64,000 bases of DNA from Astrobacterium formosum (GCA_030848545.1 JAVDCA010000004.1:223382-287381), one strand, 5' to 3'; positions 39,677 through 49,221 are shown, counted from the stretch's first letter. Notes: a model not told the origin generated them from the sequence alone. A program made the numbers and translations.

Positions 39677-40345
39677 ATGAAATACGCTTCGGCGATCGCG
39701 ATCGCCGCTCTCTGCCTCGCAGGTACTGCGTCAGCTGCCGATCTGGGCCGCCGGATGCCGGTCAAGGCCCCCCAGCTGGTCGCTCCTGTGAACACCTTCT
39801 CGGGTTTCTATGTCGGCGCGCACATCGGTGGTGCCTTTGGGGCTCGCGACGACGATCAGGTCGATGGTGTCATCGGCGGCGGTCAGGTCGGCTACAACTG
39901 GCAGATCCAGAACTGGGTGCTGGGCCTCGAGGGCCAGTTCTCCGGCTCCGGCGCCAAGGGCGATTGGTCGTGGCCCGGCATCGCGTCGGCCTCGACGGAC
40001 CTCAATTGGCTCGGCTCCGTGACCGGCAAGGTCGGTTACGCGGTGGGCAACAACATGATGCTTTATGGCAAGGGCGGCTTCGCCTTCGCGGACTACGACT
40101 ATTCCGCGACGATCGTCGGCTTCTCGACGTCGGCCAGCAAAACCCGCACCGGCTGGACCGTCGGCGGCGGCGCCGAGTGGATGTTCGCACCCGCTTGGTC
40201 GGCCATGGTCGAGTACCAGTACTACGACTTCGGCAGCGATAGCTTTGACTTCGCCTTCCCCGCCGCGGGCGTGACCGTGGCGCAGGACATCGACAGCGGC
40301 ATCCATGCTGTCAAGGCCGGCGTGAACTATCACTTCGGCCGCTGA
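39677..40345 (+). CDS. Outer-membrane beta-barrel protein (Omp25/RopB-like)
   Basis: A 222-residue protein with a signal peptide (AIAIAALCLAGTASA, then ADLGRRMP). An 8-stranded barrel follows, with repeated alternating aromatic strands (FSGFYVGAHIGGAFG, GGGQVGYNWQIQNWVLGLEGQF, TDLNWLGSVTGKVGYAV, NNMMLYGKGGFAFADYDY, TGWTVGGGAEWMFAPAWSAMVEYQYYDFG) and the C-terminal sorting end AGVNYHFGR (terminal aromatic segment). This is the family of abundant surface proteins Omp25/Omp31/RopB of rhizobia and brucellae. It has its own terminator at 40393. Confidence 0.92.
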   Translation: MKYASAIAIAALCLAGTASAADLGRRMPVKAPQLVAPVNTFSGFYVGAHIGGAFGARDDDQVDGVIGGGQVGYNWQIQNWVLGLEGQFSGSGAKGDWSWPGIASASTDLNWLGSVTGKVGYAVGNNMMLYGKGGFAFADYDYSATIVGFSTSASKTRTGWTVGGGAEWMFAPAWSAMVEYQYYDFGSDSFDFAFPAAGVTVAQDIDSGIHAVKAGVNYHFGR

Positions 40346-40392
40346 TGGCGGTATAATTCGGTGGCGGGGAAATAACTCCGCTGCCCGGATCA

Positions 40393-40417
40393 AGCCCCGC
40401 TTCGGCGGGGCTTTTTT
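40393..40417 (+). terminator. Rho-independent terminator of the outer-membrane protein gene
   Basis: An 8-bp perfect stem (AGCCCCGC at 40393-40400, GCGGGGCT at 40405-40412) with a TTCG tetraloop, followed directly by a run of T. It lies 48 bases after the stop codon. Confidence 0.93.
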
Positions 40418-40575
40418 CTGGGCGGGACGGCGCAGGTCATTCGCCGCCCGCGCGAAGAAGTGAAGCCATCGGGGCGTCAGGGGCTTGGGAGAGCCCCCTT
40501 CCTACGCTAGATGAGACTGGAATCGGGCGATCTGACGCGCCCGTAGAGGCTCCGAGGACACGAAAAGGACGAGAA

Positions 40576-40914
40576 ATGGCCATCGAGCAGTTCATCGACA
40601 ACGAAGTGAAGTCGAACGACGTGGTGCTGTTCATGAAGGGAACGCCCCAGGTCCCCATGTGCGGGTTCTCCGGCCAGATCGTACAGATCCTCGACTATCT
40701 GGGCGTGTCCTATAAGGGCCTCAACGTCCTGGACTCCGACGAGCTTCGCAACGGCATCAAGACCTATTCCAACTGGCCGACCATCCCGCAGCTCTATGTC
40801 AAAGGCGAGTTCGTCGGCGGTTGCGACATCGTGCGCGAGATGTTCCAGGCCGGCGAATTACAGAACCTTCTCAAGGAGAAGGGCCTGCCCGTGAAGGAAG
40901 CGGCGCAAGGCTGA
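40576..40914 (+). CDS. grxD: Monothiol glutaredoxin, Grx4 type
   Basis: A 112-residue CGFS-type glutaredoxin with the active-site Cys at 29 (PMCGFSGQ), the glutathione-binding [19 protein letters not shown] and a conserved LFMKGTPQ start. It carries a glutathione-ligated [2Fe-2S] cluster and works with BolA in iron-sulfur transfer. The upstream AAGGACGAG gives a good ribosome site. It normally follows bolA directly; here an outer-membrane protein gene lies between. Confidence 0.95.
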   Translation: MAIEQFIDNEVKSNDVVLFMKGTPQVPMCGFSGQIVQILDYLGVSYKGLNVLDSDELRNGIKTYSNWPTIPQLYVKGEFVGGCDIVREMFQAGELQNLLKEKGLPVKEAAQG

Positions 40915-41082
40915 GGACGACGCGCCGGCACCTCCCACGGCCGTGCTGCAATGCCGCACGGCGTGTCGCAGAACTGTAATAATCGGCGCGTAACTACCCG
41001 TTCCATTGATGGTGCCACGCGACGGCGCGCTGGGACATGTGCCCGCCCGTCGGCGTTGCGGTGACGAACGGGAGATGAGCAT

Positions 41083-42042
41083 ATGGGCTCGAAACTTGCC
41101 TTGGGATTGCTCGCCGCAATCGCCATGACGGTTCTGCCGATGTCGGTGTCGGCGATGGACCCGCGCTTCACCGACAAGGACGGTGACTTGGTTGCCGATG
41201 CGCCGACCGATCCGAAGCAGTGGATCGATCCCGCCGTGCTCGTCTTCGCCTATACGCCGGTCGAAGATCCGGCCGTCTACGCCAAGGCTTGGGACGGCTT
41301 TCTCAAGCACATGGAAAAAGTCACCGGCAAACGCGTGCAGTTCTTCCCCGTCCAGTCGAACGCCGCCCAGCTCGAGGCCATGCGGGCCGGGCGCCTGCAC
41401 GTGACCGGGTTCAATACCGGCTCTAATCCGCTGGCCGTCAACTGCGCCGGCTTCGTCCCCTTCGCCATGATGGCGTCGAAGAAGGACGAGTACGGCTACG
41501 AGATGGAGCTGATCACCCATCCGGGCAGCGGCGTCGCCAAGCCCGAGGACATCAAGGGCAAGAAGATGGCGTTCACGTCGCAGACGTCGAATTCCGGCTT
41601 CAAGGCGCCGTCGGCGCTCCTGCGCGAGAAGTTCGGCCTCGAGGCGGGCAAGGACTACGAGCCGGCGTTCTCCGGCAAGCACGACAATTCGATCATCGGC
41701 GTCGCCAACAAGGACTATCCGGTGGCGGCGGTCGCCAATTCGGTACTCTTGCGCATGCTCGCCCGCGACGTCGTCAAGAAGGACCAGCTCGTTTCGATCT
41801 ACAAGTCGCAGACCTTCCCGACTACTGGCTACGGCCATGTCTACAATCTCAAGCCCGAGCTCGCCGCCAAGGTCAGGGAGGCGTTCTTCTCCTTCAACTG
41901 GGACGGGTCGGACCTCTACAAGGAGTTCCACACCACCGAGCCGCCGCAGGAGAAGTTCATCCCGATCACCTACAAGCAGCATTGGGAAGTCGTGCGCGAC
42001 ATCGACAAGGCCATGGGTGTGAAGTACGATTGCAAGGGCTGA
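41083..42042 (+). CDS. phnD: Phosphonate-type ABC transporter binding protein
   Basis: A 319-residue periplasmic receptor with a signal peptide ([19 protein letters not shown]). PhnD-family core: [64 protein letters not shown], and [20 protein letters not shown], where the TSxxSNSG-type turn binds the phosphonate oxygens. It is the first gene of a phnDCEE transporter. The ligand could be a phosphonate, phosphite or similar oxyanion; no C-P lyase genes are in the window. Confidence 0.9.
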   Translation: MGSKLALGLLAAIAMTVLPMSVSAMDPRFTDKDGDLVADAPTDPKQWIDPAVLVFAYTPVEDPAVYAKAWDGFLKHMEKVTGKRVQFFPVQSNAAQLEAMRAGRLHVTGFNTGSNPLAVNCAGFVPFAMMASKKDEYGYEMELITHPGSGVAKPEDIKGKKMAFTSQTSNSGFKAPSALLREKFGLEAGKDYEPAFSGKHDNSIIGVANKDYPVAAVANSVLLRMLARDVVKKDQLVSIYKSQTFPTTGYGHVYNLKPELAAKVREAFFSFNWDGSDLYKEFHTTEPPQEKFIPITYKQHWEVVRDIDKAMGVKYDCKG

Positions 42043-42052
42043 AGGCCCGCGC

Positions 42053-42883
42053 ATGCTTCTGACCATCGAAGGCCTGACCAAGCGGTACGGCACCGGCGAC
42101 GCCGCCCTCAACGGCGTCGACCTCGCCATTCCGGCCGGCGAGGTGGTCGGCCTGATCGGCCCGTCCGGCGCCGGAAAATCGACGCTGATCCGCTGCATCA
42201 ACCGGCTGGTCGAGCCGACCGCGGGGCGCGTCTTCCTCGCCGGTGACGAAGTCACCGGCCGCCGCGACCTGCGTTTCATGCGCCGGCGCATGGGCATGAT
42301 CTTCCAGGAATTCGCCCTCGTCGAGCGCCTCACGGTGATGGAAAACGTGCTGTCCGGCCGCCTCGGCTACGTGCCGTACTGGCGCAGCCTCCTGCGCCGC
42401 TATCCGGCCGCCGACGTCCAACGCGCCTTCGCCACGCTCGACCGGGTCGGGCTCCTCGATCACGTCGACAAGCGCGCCGACGCGCTCTCGGGCGGCCAGC
42501 GCCAGCGGGTCGGCATCGCCCGTGCGCTCCTGCAGCAGCCGGATATTCTCCTGGTCGACGAACCGACCGCGAGCCTCGATCCCAAGACCTCGCGCCAGAT
42601 CATGCGGCTGATCTGCGAGGTGTGCGCCGAGCGCTCGCTCGCCGCGGTCGTCAACATGCACGACGTCGCGCTGGCGCAGATGTTCCTCTCCCGCATCGTC
42701 GGCCTGCGTCAGGGCCGCGTCGTCTACGACGGACCGTCGAACGGGCTCACGCCCGAAGTGCTCACCGTGATCTACGGCGAGGAGGACTGGACCCGCTCGG
42801 CGCAGCGCGACGACGACGTCGCCGACGAGGACGTGCACGGGGCACGCCCGCATGGCCGCGAACCGCTCGCCGCCGTCGGCTGA
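42053..42883 (+). CDS. phnC: Phosphonate-type ABC transporter ATPase
   Basis: A 276-residue ATPase: Walker [11 protein letters not shown]-loop [11 protein letters not shown], signature LSGGQRQR, Walker [14 protein letters not shown] and switch His VNMHDV. The [24 protein letters not shown] insertion is typical of PhnC. It begins 10 bases after phnD. The C-terminal about 25 residues (rich in Asp and Arg) are an extra tail beyond the usual domain. Confidence 0.93.
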   Translation: MLLTIEGLTKRYGTGDAALNGVDLAIPAGEVVGLIGPSGAGKSTLIRCINRLVEPTAGRVFLAGDEVTGRRDLRFMRRRMGMIFQEFALVERLTVMENVLSGRLGYVPYWRSLLRRYPAADVQRAFATLDRVGLLDHVDKRADALSGGQRQRVGIARALLQQPDILLVDEPTASLDPKTSRQIMRLICEVCAERSLAAVVNMHDVALAQMFLSRIVGLRQGRVVYDGPSNGLTPEVLTVIYGEEDWTRSAQRDDDVADEDVHGARPHGREPLAAVG

Positions 42884-42889
42884 AGCCCC

Positions 42890-43696
42890 ATGTCGACGCT
42901 CGCATCCTATCCCACCCGCTGGCGCCGGCCGCCCTTCATCGCCAGTGCGTACTGGCGCTGGGCGATCTACGGCGGCGCGCTTGTCTATCTTGTGCTCGCG
43001 GTCGGCTCCGTCGAGGTCAATTGGGCCCGCCTCGCCGAAGGCCTGCAGCGTGGCGGCCGCCTGTTCGCCGGCTTCCTGACGCCCGATTTCGTTTCGCGTT
43101 GGAGCGACATCGTCATCGGCATGCAGGAAAGCCTGACCATGACGGTCACCTCGACGGTCGCCGGCATCCTGGTTTCGGTGCCGATCGGGGTCGGCGCCGC
43201 CCGCAACCTGACGCCGCTGCCGGTCTATCTCGCGTGCCGCGCCGTGATCGCCCTGTCGCGTACCTTCCAGGAAGTGATCATCGCCATCCTGTTCGTCGCC
43301 ATGGTCGGGTTCGGGCCGCTGGCCGGCTTCCTCACCCTGACATTCGGCACCATCGACTTCCTCGCCAAGCTGCTCGCCGAGGACATCGAGGACATCGACA
43401 AGGGCCAGGTCGAGGCGATCCGTTCGACCGGCGGGTCGTGGCTGCAGTTGCTCGATTACGCCGTCACGCCGCAGGTGATGCCGCGTCTGATCGGCCTGTC
43501 GCTCTACCGCCTCGACATCAATTTCCGCGAATCCGCGGTGGTCGGGATCGTCGGCGCCGGCGGCATCGGCGCCACCTTGAACACCGCGCTCGACCGCTAC
43601 GAATACGACAGCGCCGCCGCCGTCCTGCTTCTCATCATCCTCATCGTGATGGCGGCGGAATACGGCTCGGGCCTGATCCGCGCGAGGCTGCAGTGA
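42890..43696 (+). CDS. phnE: Phosphonate-type ABC transporter permease 1
   Basis: A 268-residue permease with about six membrane helices. The ATPase-contact loop reads LAEDIEDIDKGQVEAIRSTGGSWLQLLDYAVTPQVMP, which is diagnostic of PhnE. It starts 6 bases after phnC, and its stop codon overlaps the start of the second permease (TGATG). Confidence 0.92.
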   Translation: MSTLASYPTRWRRPPFIASAYWRWAIYGGALVYLVLAVGSVEVNWARLAEGLQRGGRLFAGFLTPDFVSRWSDIVIGMQESLTMTVTSTVAGILVSVPIGVGAARNLTPLPVYLACRAVIALSRTFQEVIIAILFVAMVGFGPLAGFLTLTFGTIDFLAKLLAEDIEDIDKGQVEAIRSTGGSWLQLLDYAVTPQVMPRLIGLSLYRLDINFRESAVVGIVGAGGIGATLNTALDRYEYDSAAAVLLLIILIVMAAEYGSGLIRARLQ

Positions 43697-44514
43697 TGCC
43701 CGTCACGCGCGCCCATGACGGCCTGCCGGAGTGGCGGCGCTCGACGCCGCGGCAAGCGCTCTTGCGTTGGTTCGGCTGGCTCCTCCTGGTGGCGCTGTTC
43801 GTGTTCTGCTGGCGGGTGATGACGCAGGACACCATCTGGGCCTATTTCTGGGATGCACCCAACCAGGCCGCCGACATCGCCGCGCGCATGATGCCGCCAC
43901 GATGGTCCTACATCGACGCGCTGTGGCGAGCGATGTGGGACACGCTCGCCATCGCGACCCTCGGCACCGTTCTGGGGATCGTGCTGGCGACGCCGGTCGC
44001 CTTCCTGGCCGCCCGCAACACGAGGCCGAGCGCGGCGCTGGTGCGCCCGGTGGCGCTCGTCGTCATCGTCGCCTCGCGCTCGATCAACTCGCTGATCTGG
44101 GCGCTGCTGCTCGTCACCGTTCTCGGACCCGGCGTCCTCGCCGGCATCGTCGCCATCGCGCTGCGTTCGATCGGCTTCATCGGCAAGCTCCTCTACGAGG
44201 CGATCGAGGAGATCGACAAGAAGCAGGTCGAAGCCATCCAGGCGACCGGCGCCACCTCGCTGCAGGTGGTGGACTATGCCGTCGTACCGCAGGTCATGCC
44301 GGCCTTCGCCGGCATCAGCGTGTTCCGCTGGGACATCAACATCCGCGAATCCTCGGTCGTCGGCCTGGTCGGCGCCGGCGGCATCGGCCTCAATCTGGAG
44401 GCCTCGCTCAATACGCTCGCCTGGTCGCAGGTCAGCCTGATCCTGCTCGTGATCCTCGCCACCGTATTGGTGAGCGAATGGGTCTCCGCCAAGGTGCGCG
44501 CCGCGATCATTTGA
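43696..44514 (+). CDS. phnE: Phosphonate-type ABC transporter permease 2
   Basis: A 272-residue second PhnE-type permease with the parallel loop LYEAIEEIDKKQVEAIQATGATSLQVVDYAVVPQVMP and matching INIRESSVVGLVGAGGIGL. The two permeases presumably form a heterodimer. It is the last gene of phnDCEE; the decayed MBL-gene remnant begins a few bases after its stop codon. Confidence 0.92.
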   Translation: MPVTRAHDGLPEWRRSTPRQALLRWFGWLLLVALFVFCWRVMTQDTIWAYFWDAPNQAADIAARMMPPRWSYIDALWRAMWDTLAIATLGTVLGIVLATPVAFLAARNTRPSAALVRPVALVVIVASRSINSLIWALLLVTVLGPGVLAGIVAIALRSIGFIGKLLYEAIEEIDKKQVEAIQATGATSLQVVDYAVVPQVMPAFAGISVFRWDINIRESSVVGLVGAGGIGLNLEASLNTLAWSQVSLILLVILATVLVSEWVSAKVRAAII

Positions 44515-44520
44515 CGCCGG

Positions 44521-44640
44521 CATCACTCCGCTGCGAACCGGTATGCGCCGTCCCGACGTTCCACCGGCCGACGCCCGGACAGGGCCGGTGGAAGCCGATG
44601 ATGCGCGTCTGGTCGGAGCGGTGGTCCAGGCACGTTGTCG
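44521..44640 (-). pseudogene. Remnant of the 3' end of an MBL-fold hydrolase gene
   Basis: About 90-120 bases on the minus strand resemble the 3' end of the intact MBL gene at 52348-53280, at roughly 80% identity by eye in the shared stretch (for example GGTGGAAGCCGATGATGCGC is identical). The remnant would encode ...RRDGAYRFAAE, against ...RKDDAYRFVTS in the intact protein. At least one frameshift separates this from the preceding segment, so it cannot be functional. Confidence 0.75.
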
Positions 44641-44695
44641 GCAAAGAGGTCGATTATACCAGTCGGCTTAAATCGTGACCCATATCGCCTTTTTC

Positions 44696-44813
44696 CGTCA
44701 TTGCGAACCACCGGGTCCGGCCTTTGGCCGGCCCGATGACAGGCTCCGCGAAGCAACCCAGGGCCGCGAAGAAAGAGCTGGGTTGCTGCGTCGCAACTCT
44801 CCTCGCAACGACG
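44696..44813. repeat. Intergenic palindromic repeat, 'CGTCATTGCGA' family
   Basis: Outer arms CGTCATTGCGA (44696-44706) and TCGCAACGACG (44803-44813) are inverted with one mismatch. Inner arms GCAACCCAG and CTGGGTTGC (around 44752-44787) are perfect. This is a different family from the CATTCCGGGG repeats but of similar design, and is also typical of Bradyrhizobium-like genomes. Nothing else is seen between phnE and the LysR gene apart from the MBL remnant. Confidence 0.75.
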
Positions 44814-44836
44814 AGTCAGAAACAACGGTGGTTGAT

Positions 44837-45736
44837 TTACGTCAGCGTGTGGACTTCCTGCCCGACCGCGACTGTCACGTCCAAGAAGTGCCGCAGGGCC
44901 GGCGATTCGAGGTCTCCGGTATGAGCCACGGCCAGCGGGAGATCGGGTGCCAAGCCGGTCAGCTTGCGATAGACCGCCAGCGGCCGCTCGAACTGCTGCA
45001 GATGTGAAGCGATGAATCCGACCCCGATATTGCACGCGGCCATCGCGATGATCGATTGCGCCGGCGAGGCTTCCACCACTGTCGCTGGACTGAAGCCGGC
45101 TTCCTGACACAATGCAAATACCCGATCATAGAGTTTGGGTCCGATCCGCCGTGGAAACAAGACGAAGGTCTCGTGCGCGAGGTCGGCGAGTCTGAGGGTC
45201 TCGCGCTCCGAGAGGGGATTGCGCTCGGACAACACGACGTCGAAGGGGATCCGCACAACCTCCACATAAGACAGCGATTCATCGTCGAGTGGGGGATGCA
45301 CTAATCCCGCATGAATATCGCCACGTCGCAGAGCCTCTTCCTGAGCCGCCGTGGTCATCTCGTGGACGACCACATCGACGTCAGGAAGCGCCGCCGCGAA
45401 TCGCTGCAGCACTTCAGGCAACAAGACGAACAGTGCCGGCGCGGTCGCCCCGATGGTCAGCCGCCCAATCCGGCCGCTCTCGGTATGTCGCGCCAGTTCC
45501 AGCGCGTCATCCATGCTGCGGACGATTTTCCGCGCCTCGGTCAGGAACACCTCGCCGGCGCTCGTCAGGGCCACGTGCCGCTTGGTCCGATAGACGAGTT
45601 GCACCTGGAGATATTTTTCGAGCTTGAAAAGCTGTTGGCTCAAGCCGGGTTGGCTGATGTGGCAGCGCTGGGCAGCCCGCTGGAAGTGCAGTTCCTCAGC
45701 AAGGGCGATGAAACATCCCAGGCGACGCCGGTCCAT
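44837..45736 (-). CDS. LysR family transcriptional regulator
   Basis: A 299-residue regulator. The N-terminal winged helix-turn-helix reads FIALAEELHFQRAAQRCHISQPGLSQQLFKLEKYL, and the effector domain follows (RIGRLTIGATAPALFVLLPEVL...). It is divergent from the 2-hydroxyacid dehydrogenase gene across a 99-base AT-rich gap, the standard arrangement for a LysR protein that controls its neighbour. It is therefore the likely inducer-dependent activator of the sugar-acid-like cluster. Confidence 0.92.
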   Translation of the reverse strand: MDRRRLGCFIALAEELHFQRAAQRCHISQPGLSQQLFKLEKYLQVQLVYRTKRHVALTSAGEVFLTEARKIVRSMDDALELARHTESGRIGRLTIGATAPALFVLLPEVLQRFAAALPDVDVVVHEMTTAAQEEALRRGDIHAGLVHPPLDDESLSYVEVVRIPFDVVLSERNPLSERETLRLADLAHETFVLFPRRIGPKLYDRVFALCQEAGFSPATVVEASPAQSIIAMAACNIGVGFIASHLQQFERPLAVYRKLTGLAPDLPLAVAHTGDLESPALRHFLDVTVAVGQEVHTLT

Positions 45737-45835
45737 GCTCCTTTTAATAAGTGATCGTTCTTACAGAAGAAAGAAAAATAATTGGACGAACTTAATCGGC
45801 GTTCTTAACGTCCCGAAAACAAGGGGTACCGGGTC
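45737..45835 (+). promoter_or_regulatory. AT-rich divergent promoter region of the LysR cluster
   Basis: 99 bases between the LysR gene and the dehydrogenase gene, clearly richer in A/T than the flanks (GAAAGAAAAATAATTGG). GAAC-N9-GTTC inverted halves lie near 45788-45804. It should hold both promoters and the LysR binding site; no exact operator is assigned. Confidence 0.45.
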
Positions 45836-46822
45836 GTGAAGGTGTATCTGATTGGCGAAGCGGCCAACCATCAGGGCCGGCTCGCTGCTCTTCTACCGAG
45901 CAAACACGTCGTTGTTCCTCTCCCGCGAGAAGCCGCTTGGGCCGCCGATTTCGACGGCCAGATCGGTCCGAATGACGTCCTCGTCTCGCTCCGTTTTTCA
46001 CGCCAAGGTGCCAAGGCCCCCCCGTTCCGCTTGCTGCACGTCCCGGGTGCCGGCCTCGACGGGATCGATCTCGACAGCGTCCCGCCCTCCGCCTGGATTT
46101 GCAACGTGTTCGAGCACGAGGCGGCGATCGCCGAATTCGTGCTGTTCGCGATGTTGCGCACCGAAATCCGCTTGGATGAGATGCGGGCAAGCTTCAGGCC
46201 GGATACCTGGTCGCAGGTCTACCGCAACCGCGTGCCGCATGGAGAGTTGCTGGGCCGGACCGTCGGGCTGCTCGGGTTCGGGCGGATTGGACGGGCCATC
46301 GCGCGCCGGGCGCGGCCTCTCGGCGTGCGCCTGCTGGCGCTGGATGCCGCCGGCGAAGCCGGCGACCTGGCCGATGAAATGTTGCGGCCCGGCGATCTCC
46401 CGCGCCTCCTGGCGGAGGCCGACTATCTGATCGTCGCATGTCCGTTGACCGACGCGACCCGTGGGCTGATCGGCGCGACGGAACTCGCGCGCATGAAGCG
46501 GAGCGCGGTCATCGTCAATATTTCGCGCGCCGAGATCGTCGTCGAGGAGTCCCTCTATCTCGCCCTGCGCGACGAGACCATCGCTGGCGCATATCTCGAC
46601 GTCTGGTACCGCTATCCGAGCGGCGCCGACGACCAGGTGGTGCCGTCGGATTTCCCGTTCCACGAATTGCCGAACGTCGTGTGCACACCGCACTCCTGTG
46701 CGTGGACGGTCAACCTGCCCGGGCGACGCTACGCCGTCATCGCCCAGAACATTCAACGCCTCTCCGCGGGCCAGGCGTTGATGAACGTAGTACGCGCGCC
46801 GCGCACGGGAGCAGTCGAATGA
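45836..46822 (+). CDS. D-2-hydroxyacid dehydrogenase family protein
   Basis: A 328-residue NAD(P)-dependent dehydrogenase. The Rossmann motif is GRTVGLLGFGRIGRAIARRA, the substrate-binding Arg is in VNISRAEIVVEE and the catalytic His in VVCTPHSCAW. The acidic partner usually found in D-V-F-x-x-E-P is not evident: the segment reads LDVWYRYPSG. This variant occurs in a phosphoglycerate-dehydrogenase-like subgroup of unknown substrate. It starts at a GTG and overlaps the next gene by 4 bases. The likely role is oxidation or reduction of a hydroxy or keto acid in the cluster's pathway. Confidence 0.85.
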   Translation: MKVYLIGEAANHQGRLAALLPSKHVVVPLPREAAWAADFDGQIGPNDVLVSLRFSRQGAKAPPFRLLHVPGAGLDGIDLDSVPPSAWICNVFEHEAAIAEFVLFAMLRTEIRLDEMRASFRPDTWSQVYRNRVPHGELLGRTVGLLGFGRIGRAIARRARPLGVRLLALDAAGEAGDLADEMLRPGDLPRLLAEADYLIVACPLTDATRGLIGATELARMKRSAVIVNISRAEIVVEESLYLALRDETIAGAYLDVWYRYPSGADDQVVPSDFPFHELPNVVCTPHSCAWTVNLPGRRYAVIAQNIQRLSAGQALMNVVRAPRTGAVE

Positions 46823-48027
46823 ACCCCGCCGAACATGCCGCGTGCGGCGTATCGATCAAGATCACCGGCATCGAGACGATCGTCGTCAATGCCGAGATGC
46901 GCAATTGGATCTTCGTCAAAGTGCTCACGGACCAGGCCGGCCTCTACGGCTGGGGCGAGGCGAGCCTGAACTGGAAGACCCGGGCGGTGACCGGCACGGT
47001 CGCCGATCTCGAGCCGCTGGTGCTCGGGCGCGACCCGCGCGACGTCGAGCAGATCGTCCGTATCCTCAACAAGCACAGTTATTACCGCCTGGGGATCATC
47101 GGCGCGACCGCTATCAGCGGCATCGAACATGCCCTGTGGGACATCTTTGGCAAGAGCCTCGGCCTGCCGACATGGCGTCTGATCGGCGGACGGACGCGCG
47201 ATAAAGTGAGGGTCTACACCCACCTCGGTCTCGGCGACATGAAATCGGTCTACGAGACGTTCGACGAAGGCGCGCTACGCGACAAGGCCCTCGCCGTGGT
47301 GGACAAAGGCTACGACGCGCTCAAAGTCGTGTTCATTCCCTACGCGCATTATACCGCCGACATCCCGTCACGCCGCCATGTCGGGCGTCTCATGCGGGTG
47401 CTGCGGGAGGCGGTGGGAGAGGAGGTCGACATCATGATCGACTTCCACGGTCGCCCCGCCTCGGTTTCGGCGGCGCTGCAGTTCATCGAGGAACTCGCGC
47501 CGTATCGCCCGATGTTCTGCGAGGAGCCGGTCCAGCCGGGAGACACGGCGGCGCTTCGTCTGGTGACCGAGCGGGCCGGGTGCCCGATCGCCTCGGGTGA
47601 GCGGCTGGTCGGATTCAAGGAATTCGAACCGCTGTTCCGGGACCGCGCGCTGCATATCATCCAGCCCGATCTCAACCATACCGGCGGCATTCTCGAAGGA
47701 AAGCGCATCGCGTTCGCCGCCGAGCAGGCGTTGATGGGTGTCGCTCCGCACAATCCAAACGGACCCGTCGCTGGCGCCGCTGCGTTGCACTTCGATGTCT
47801 CGACTCCGAACTTCGTCATCCAGGAAGAAATGAGCGGTGCCGTGCCTTGGTACGACGACGTGGTGAAGACGCCGATGCGTCGTGACGGCAGCTACTGGGC
47901 GGTTCCTGACCTGCCGGGGCTCGGAGTGGAAATCGACGAACGGGAAGCGGCGAAGCATCCGTTCAAGCAGGAAGTCATCCATACTCAGGGAGCCATGCTG
48001 CCGGACGGCACCGTGGTCGATTGGTGA
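46819..48027 (+). CDS. Mandelate racemase/muconate lactonizing superfamily dehydratase (galactonate dehydratase-like)
   Basis: A 402-residue enolase-superfamily enzyme. Metal ligands and catalytic residues match the D-galactonate dehydratase (DgoD) pattern: D208 with His 210 (IDFHGR), E235 (CEEPV), E261 (SGERL), and H311 in APHNPNGPV, with spacings D+2 and E+26/+50 as in DgoD. It should dehydrate an acid sugar to a 2-keto-3-deoxy product. The exact sugar acid cannot be read; the long C-terminus and N-terminal extension differ from E. coli DgoD. ATGA overlap with the gene before it. Confidence 0.87.
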   Translation: MNPAEHAACGVSIKITGIETIVVNAEMRNWIFVKVLTDQAGLYGWGEASLNWKTRAVTGTVADLEPLVLGRDPRDVEQIVRILNKHSYYRLGIIGATAISGIEHALWDIFGKSLGLPTWRLIGGRTRDKVRVYTHLGLGDMKSVYETFDEGALRDKALAVVDKGYDALKVVFIPYAHYTADIPSRRHVGRLMRVLREAVGEEVDIMIDFHGRPASVSAALQFIEELAPYRPMFCEEPVQPGDTAALRLVTERAGCPIASGERLVGFKEFEPLFRDRALHIIQPDLNHTGGILEGKRIAFAAEQALMGVAPHNPNGPVAGAAALHFDVSTPNFVIQEEMSGAVPWYDDVVKTPMRRDGSYWAVPDLPGLGVEIDEREAAKHPFKQEVIHTQGAMLPDGTVVDW

Positions 48028-49143
48028 GTGATGTTCGCGGATACCACCGAATTCAAAACGCATCCGGCCGGAATGGGTTTCGCGCTCCCGGCGGGTGTCT
48101 ACAACGCGACGCCGCCCCGCATCGTGTTCGGTCCAGGCCGGCTCGGCGATATCGCGGCCGAGGTCGATCGACTGGGCGCCAAGCGGGCGCTCGTTCTCTC
48201 GACGCCCGGCCGTCATGGACTTGCCGAACGTGTGGTCGCGATGCTCGGCCCGCGCGCGGTGGGGCTTTATCCCAAGGCGATCTCGCAGGTTCCCATCGAA
48301 CTCGCTCGGGCAGGACGCGAGGACGCTCTGCGTCTGGGGGCGGACTGTCTGGTGTCGGTCGGCGGCGGTGCTGCGGTCGGCCTCGGCAAGGGCATTGCGC
48401 TCGGGACGGCTCTTCCGATCATCAACGTGCCGACGACCTATTCGGGCTCGGAGATGACCGGATTCTGCGGCATCACCATCGACGGCATCAAGCGCATGCA
48501 CACCAGTCTCGACATGCTGGCGCGCACGGTCATCTACGACCCGGAACTGACGCTGTCTCTGCCGGCCGACGTCAGCGCCGCGAGCGCAATGAATGCCCTC
48601 GCCCATTGCGTCGAGGCACTGTATGTGGCGACGGCGAGCCCGATCATTCGCCTGGCTGCGCTCGACGGCATTCGGGCGATCGCGATCAGCCTGCCGCGAG
48701 TCGTCGACGCGCCCGACGATATAGATGCCCGTACACAGGCGTTGTACGGCGCTTTCATGAGCGGGGCCGCGTTGACCGGGGGATTCGCCCTGCACCACGG
48801 GGTCGCCCACGTGCTCGGCGGCTCCTACGGCGTGCCGCACGCCATCTCGCACGCCGTCGCGCTCCCCTATGTCACCGCCTACAACCAGGACGCCTCGCCC
48901 GAAGTCATGGCGATGGTGGCCGCGGCCTTCGGTGCCAACAGTGCGGCCCGCGGCATTTACGACTTCGGCGCCGCCCTCGGCCTGCCGCTTCGCCTGCCCG
49001 ACTGCGGAGTGAGCGTCGGCGACCTCGACCGTTGCGCCGAGATCGTCGTGGAGACCGACAACGGCTTGAACCCCAAACCGGTCACGTTCGCTGCGGTGCG
49101 CGGCATCCTCGCCGCTGCATTCGCCGGCGGACCGCCGGATTGA
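48028..49143 (+). CDS. Iron-containing alcohol dehydrogenase, maleylacetate reductase-like
   Basis: A 371-residue group III dehydrogenase. The NAD site is in LVSVGGGAAVGLGKGIAL, followed by INVPTTYSGSEMTGFCGI as in maleylacetate reductases. The metal ligands lie in MNALAHCVEALY and in HHGVAHVLGGSYGVPHAISHA. Family members reduce maleylacetate or oxidise secondary alcohols; in this cluster it may reduce or oxidise a keto/aldehyde sugar-acid intermediate. The GTG at 48028 is immediately followed by an ATG at 48031, either of which may be the start. No ring-cleavage genes accompany it, so an aromatic pathway is not supported. Confidence 0.85.
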   Translation: MMFADTTEFKTHPAGMGFALPAGVYNATPPRIVFGPGRLGDIAAEVDRLGAKRALVLSTPGRHGLAERVVAMLGPRAVGLYPKAISQVPIELARAGREDALRLGADCLVSVGGGAAVGLGKGIALGTALPIINVPTTYSGSEMTGFCGITIDGIKRMHTSLDMLARTVIYDPELTLSLPADVSAASAMNALAHCVEALYVATASPIIRLAALDGIRAIAISLPRVVDAPDDIDARTQALYGAFMSGAALTGGFALHHGVAHVLGGSYGVPHAISHAVALPYVTAYNQDASPEVMAMVAAAFGANSAARGIYDFGAALGLPLRLPDCGVSVGDLDRCAEIVVETDNGLNPKPVTFAAVRGILAAAFAGGPPD

Positions 49144-49221
49144 CGAACGTGCCGCACGGAGCCGGGCCGTCGCACGAACATTGAAGAACCGGTTAGGGTC
49201 AGACAACGAGAGGACGTCGAT

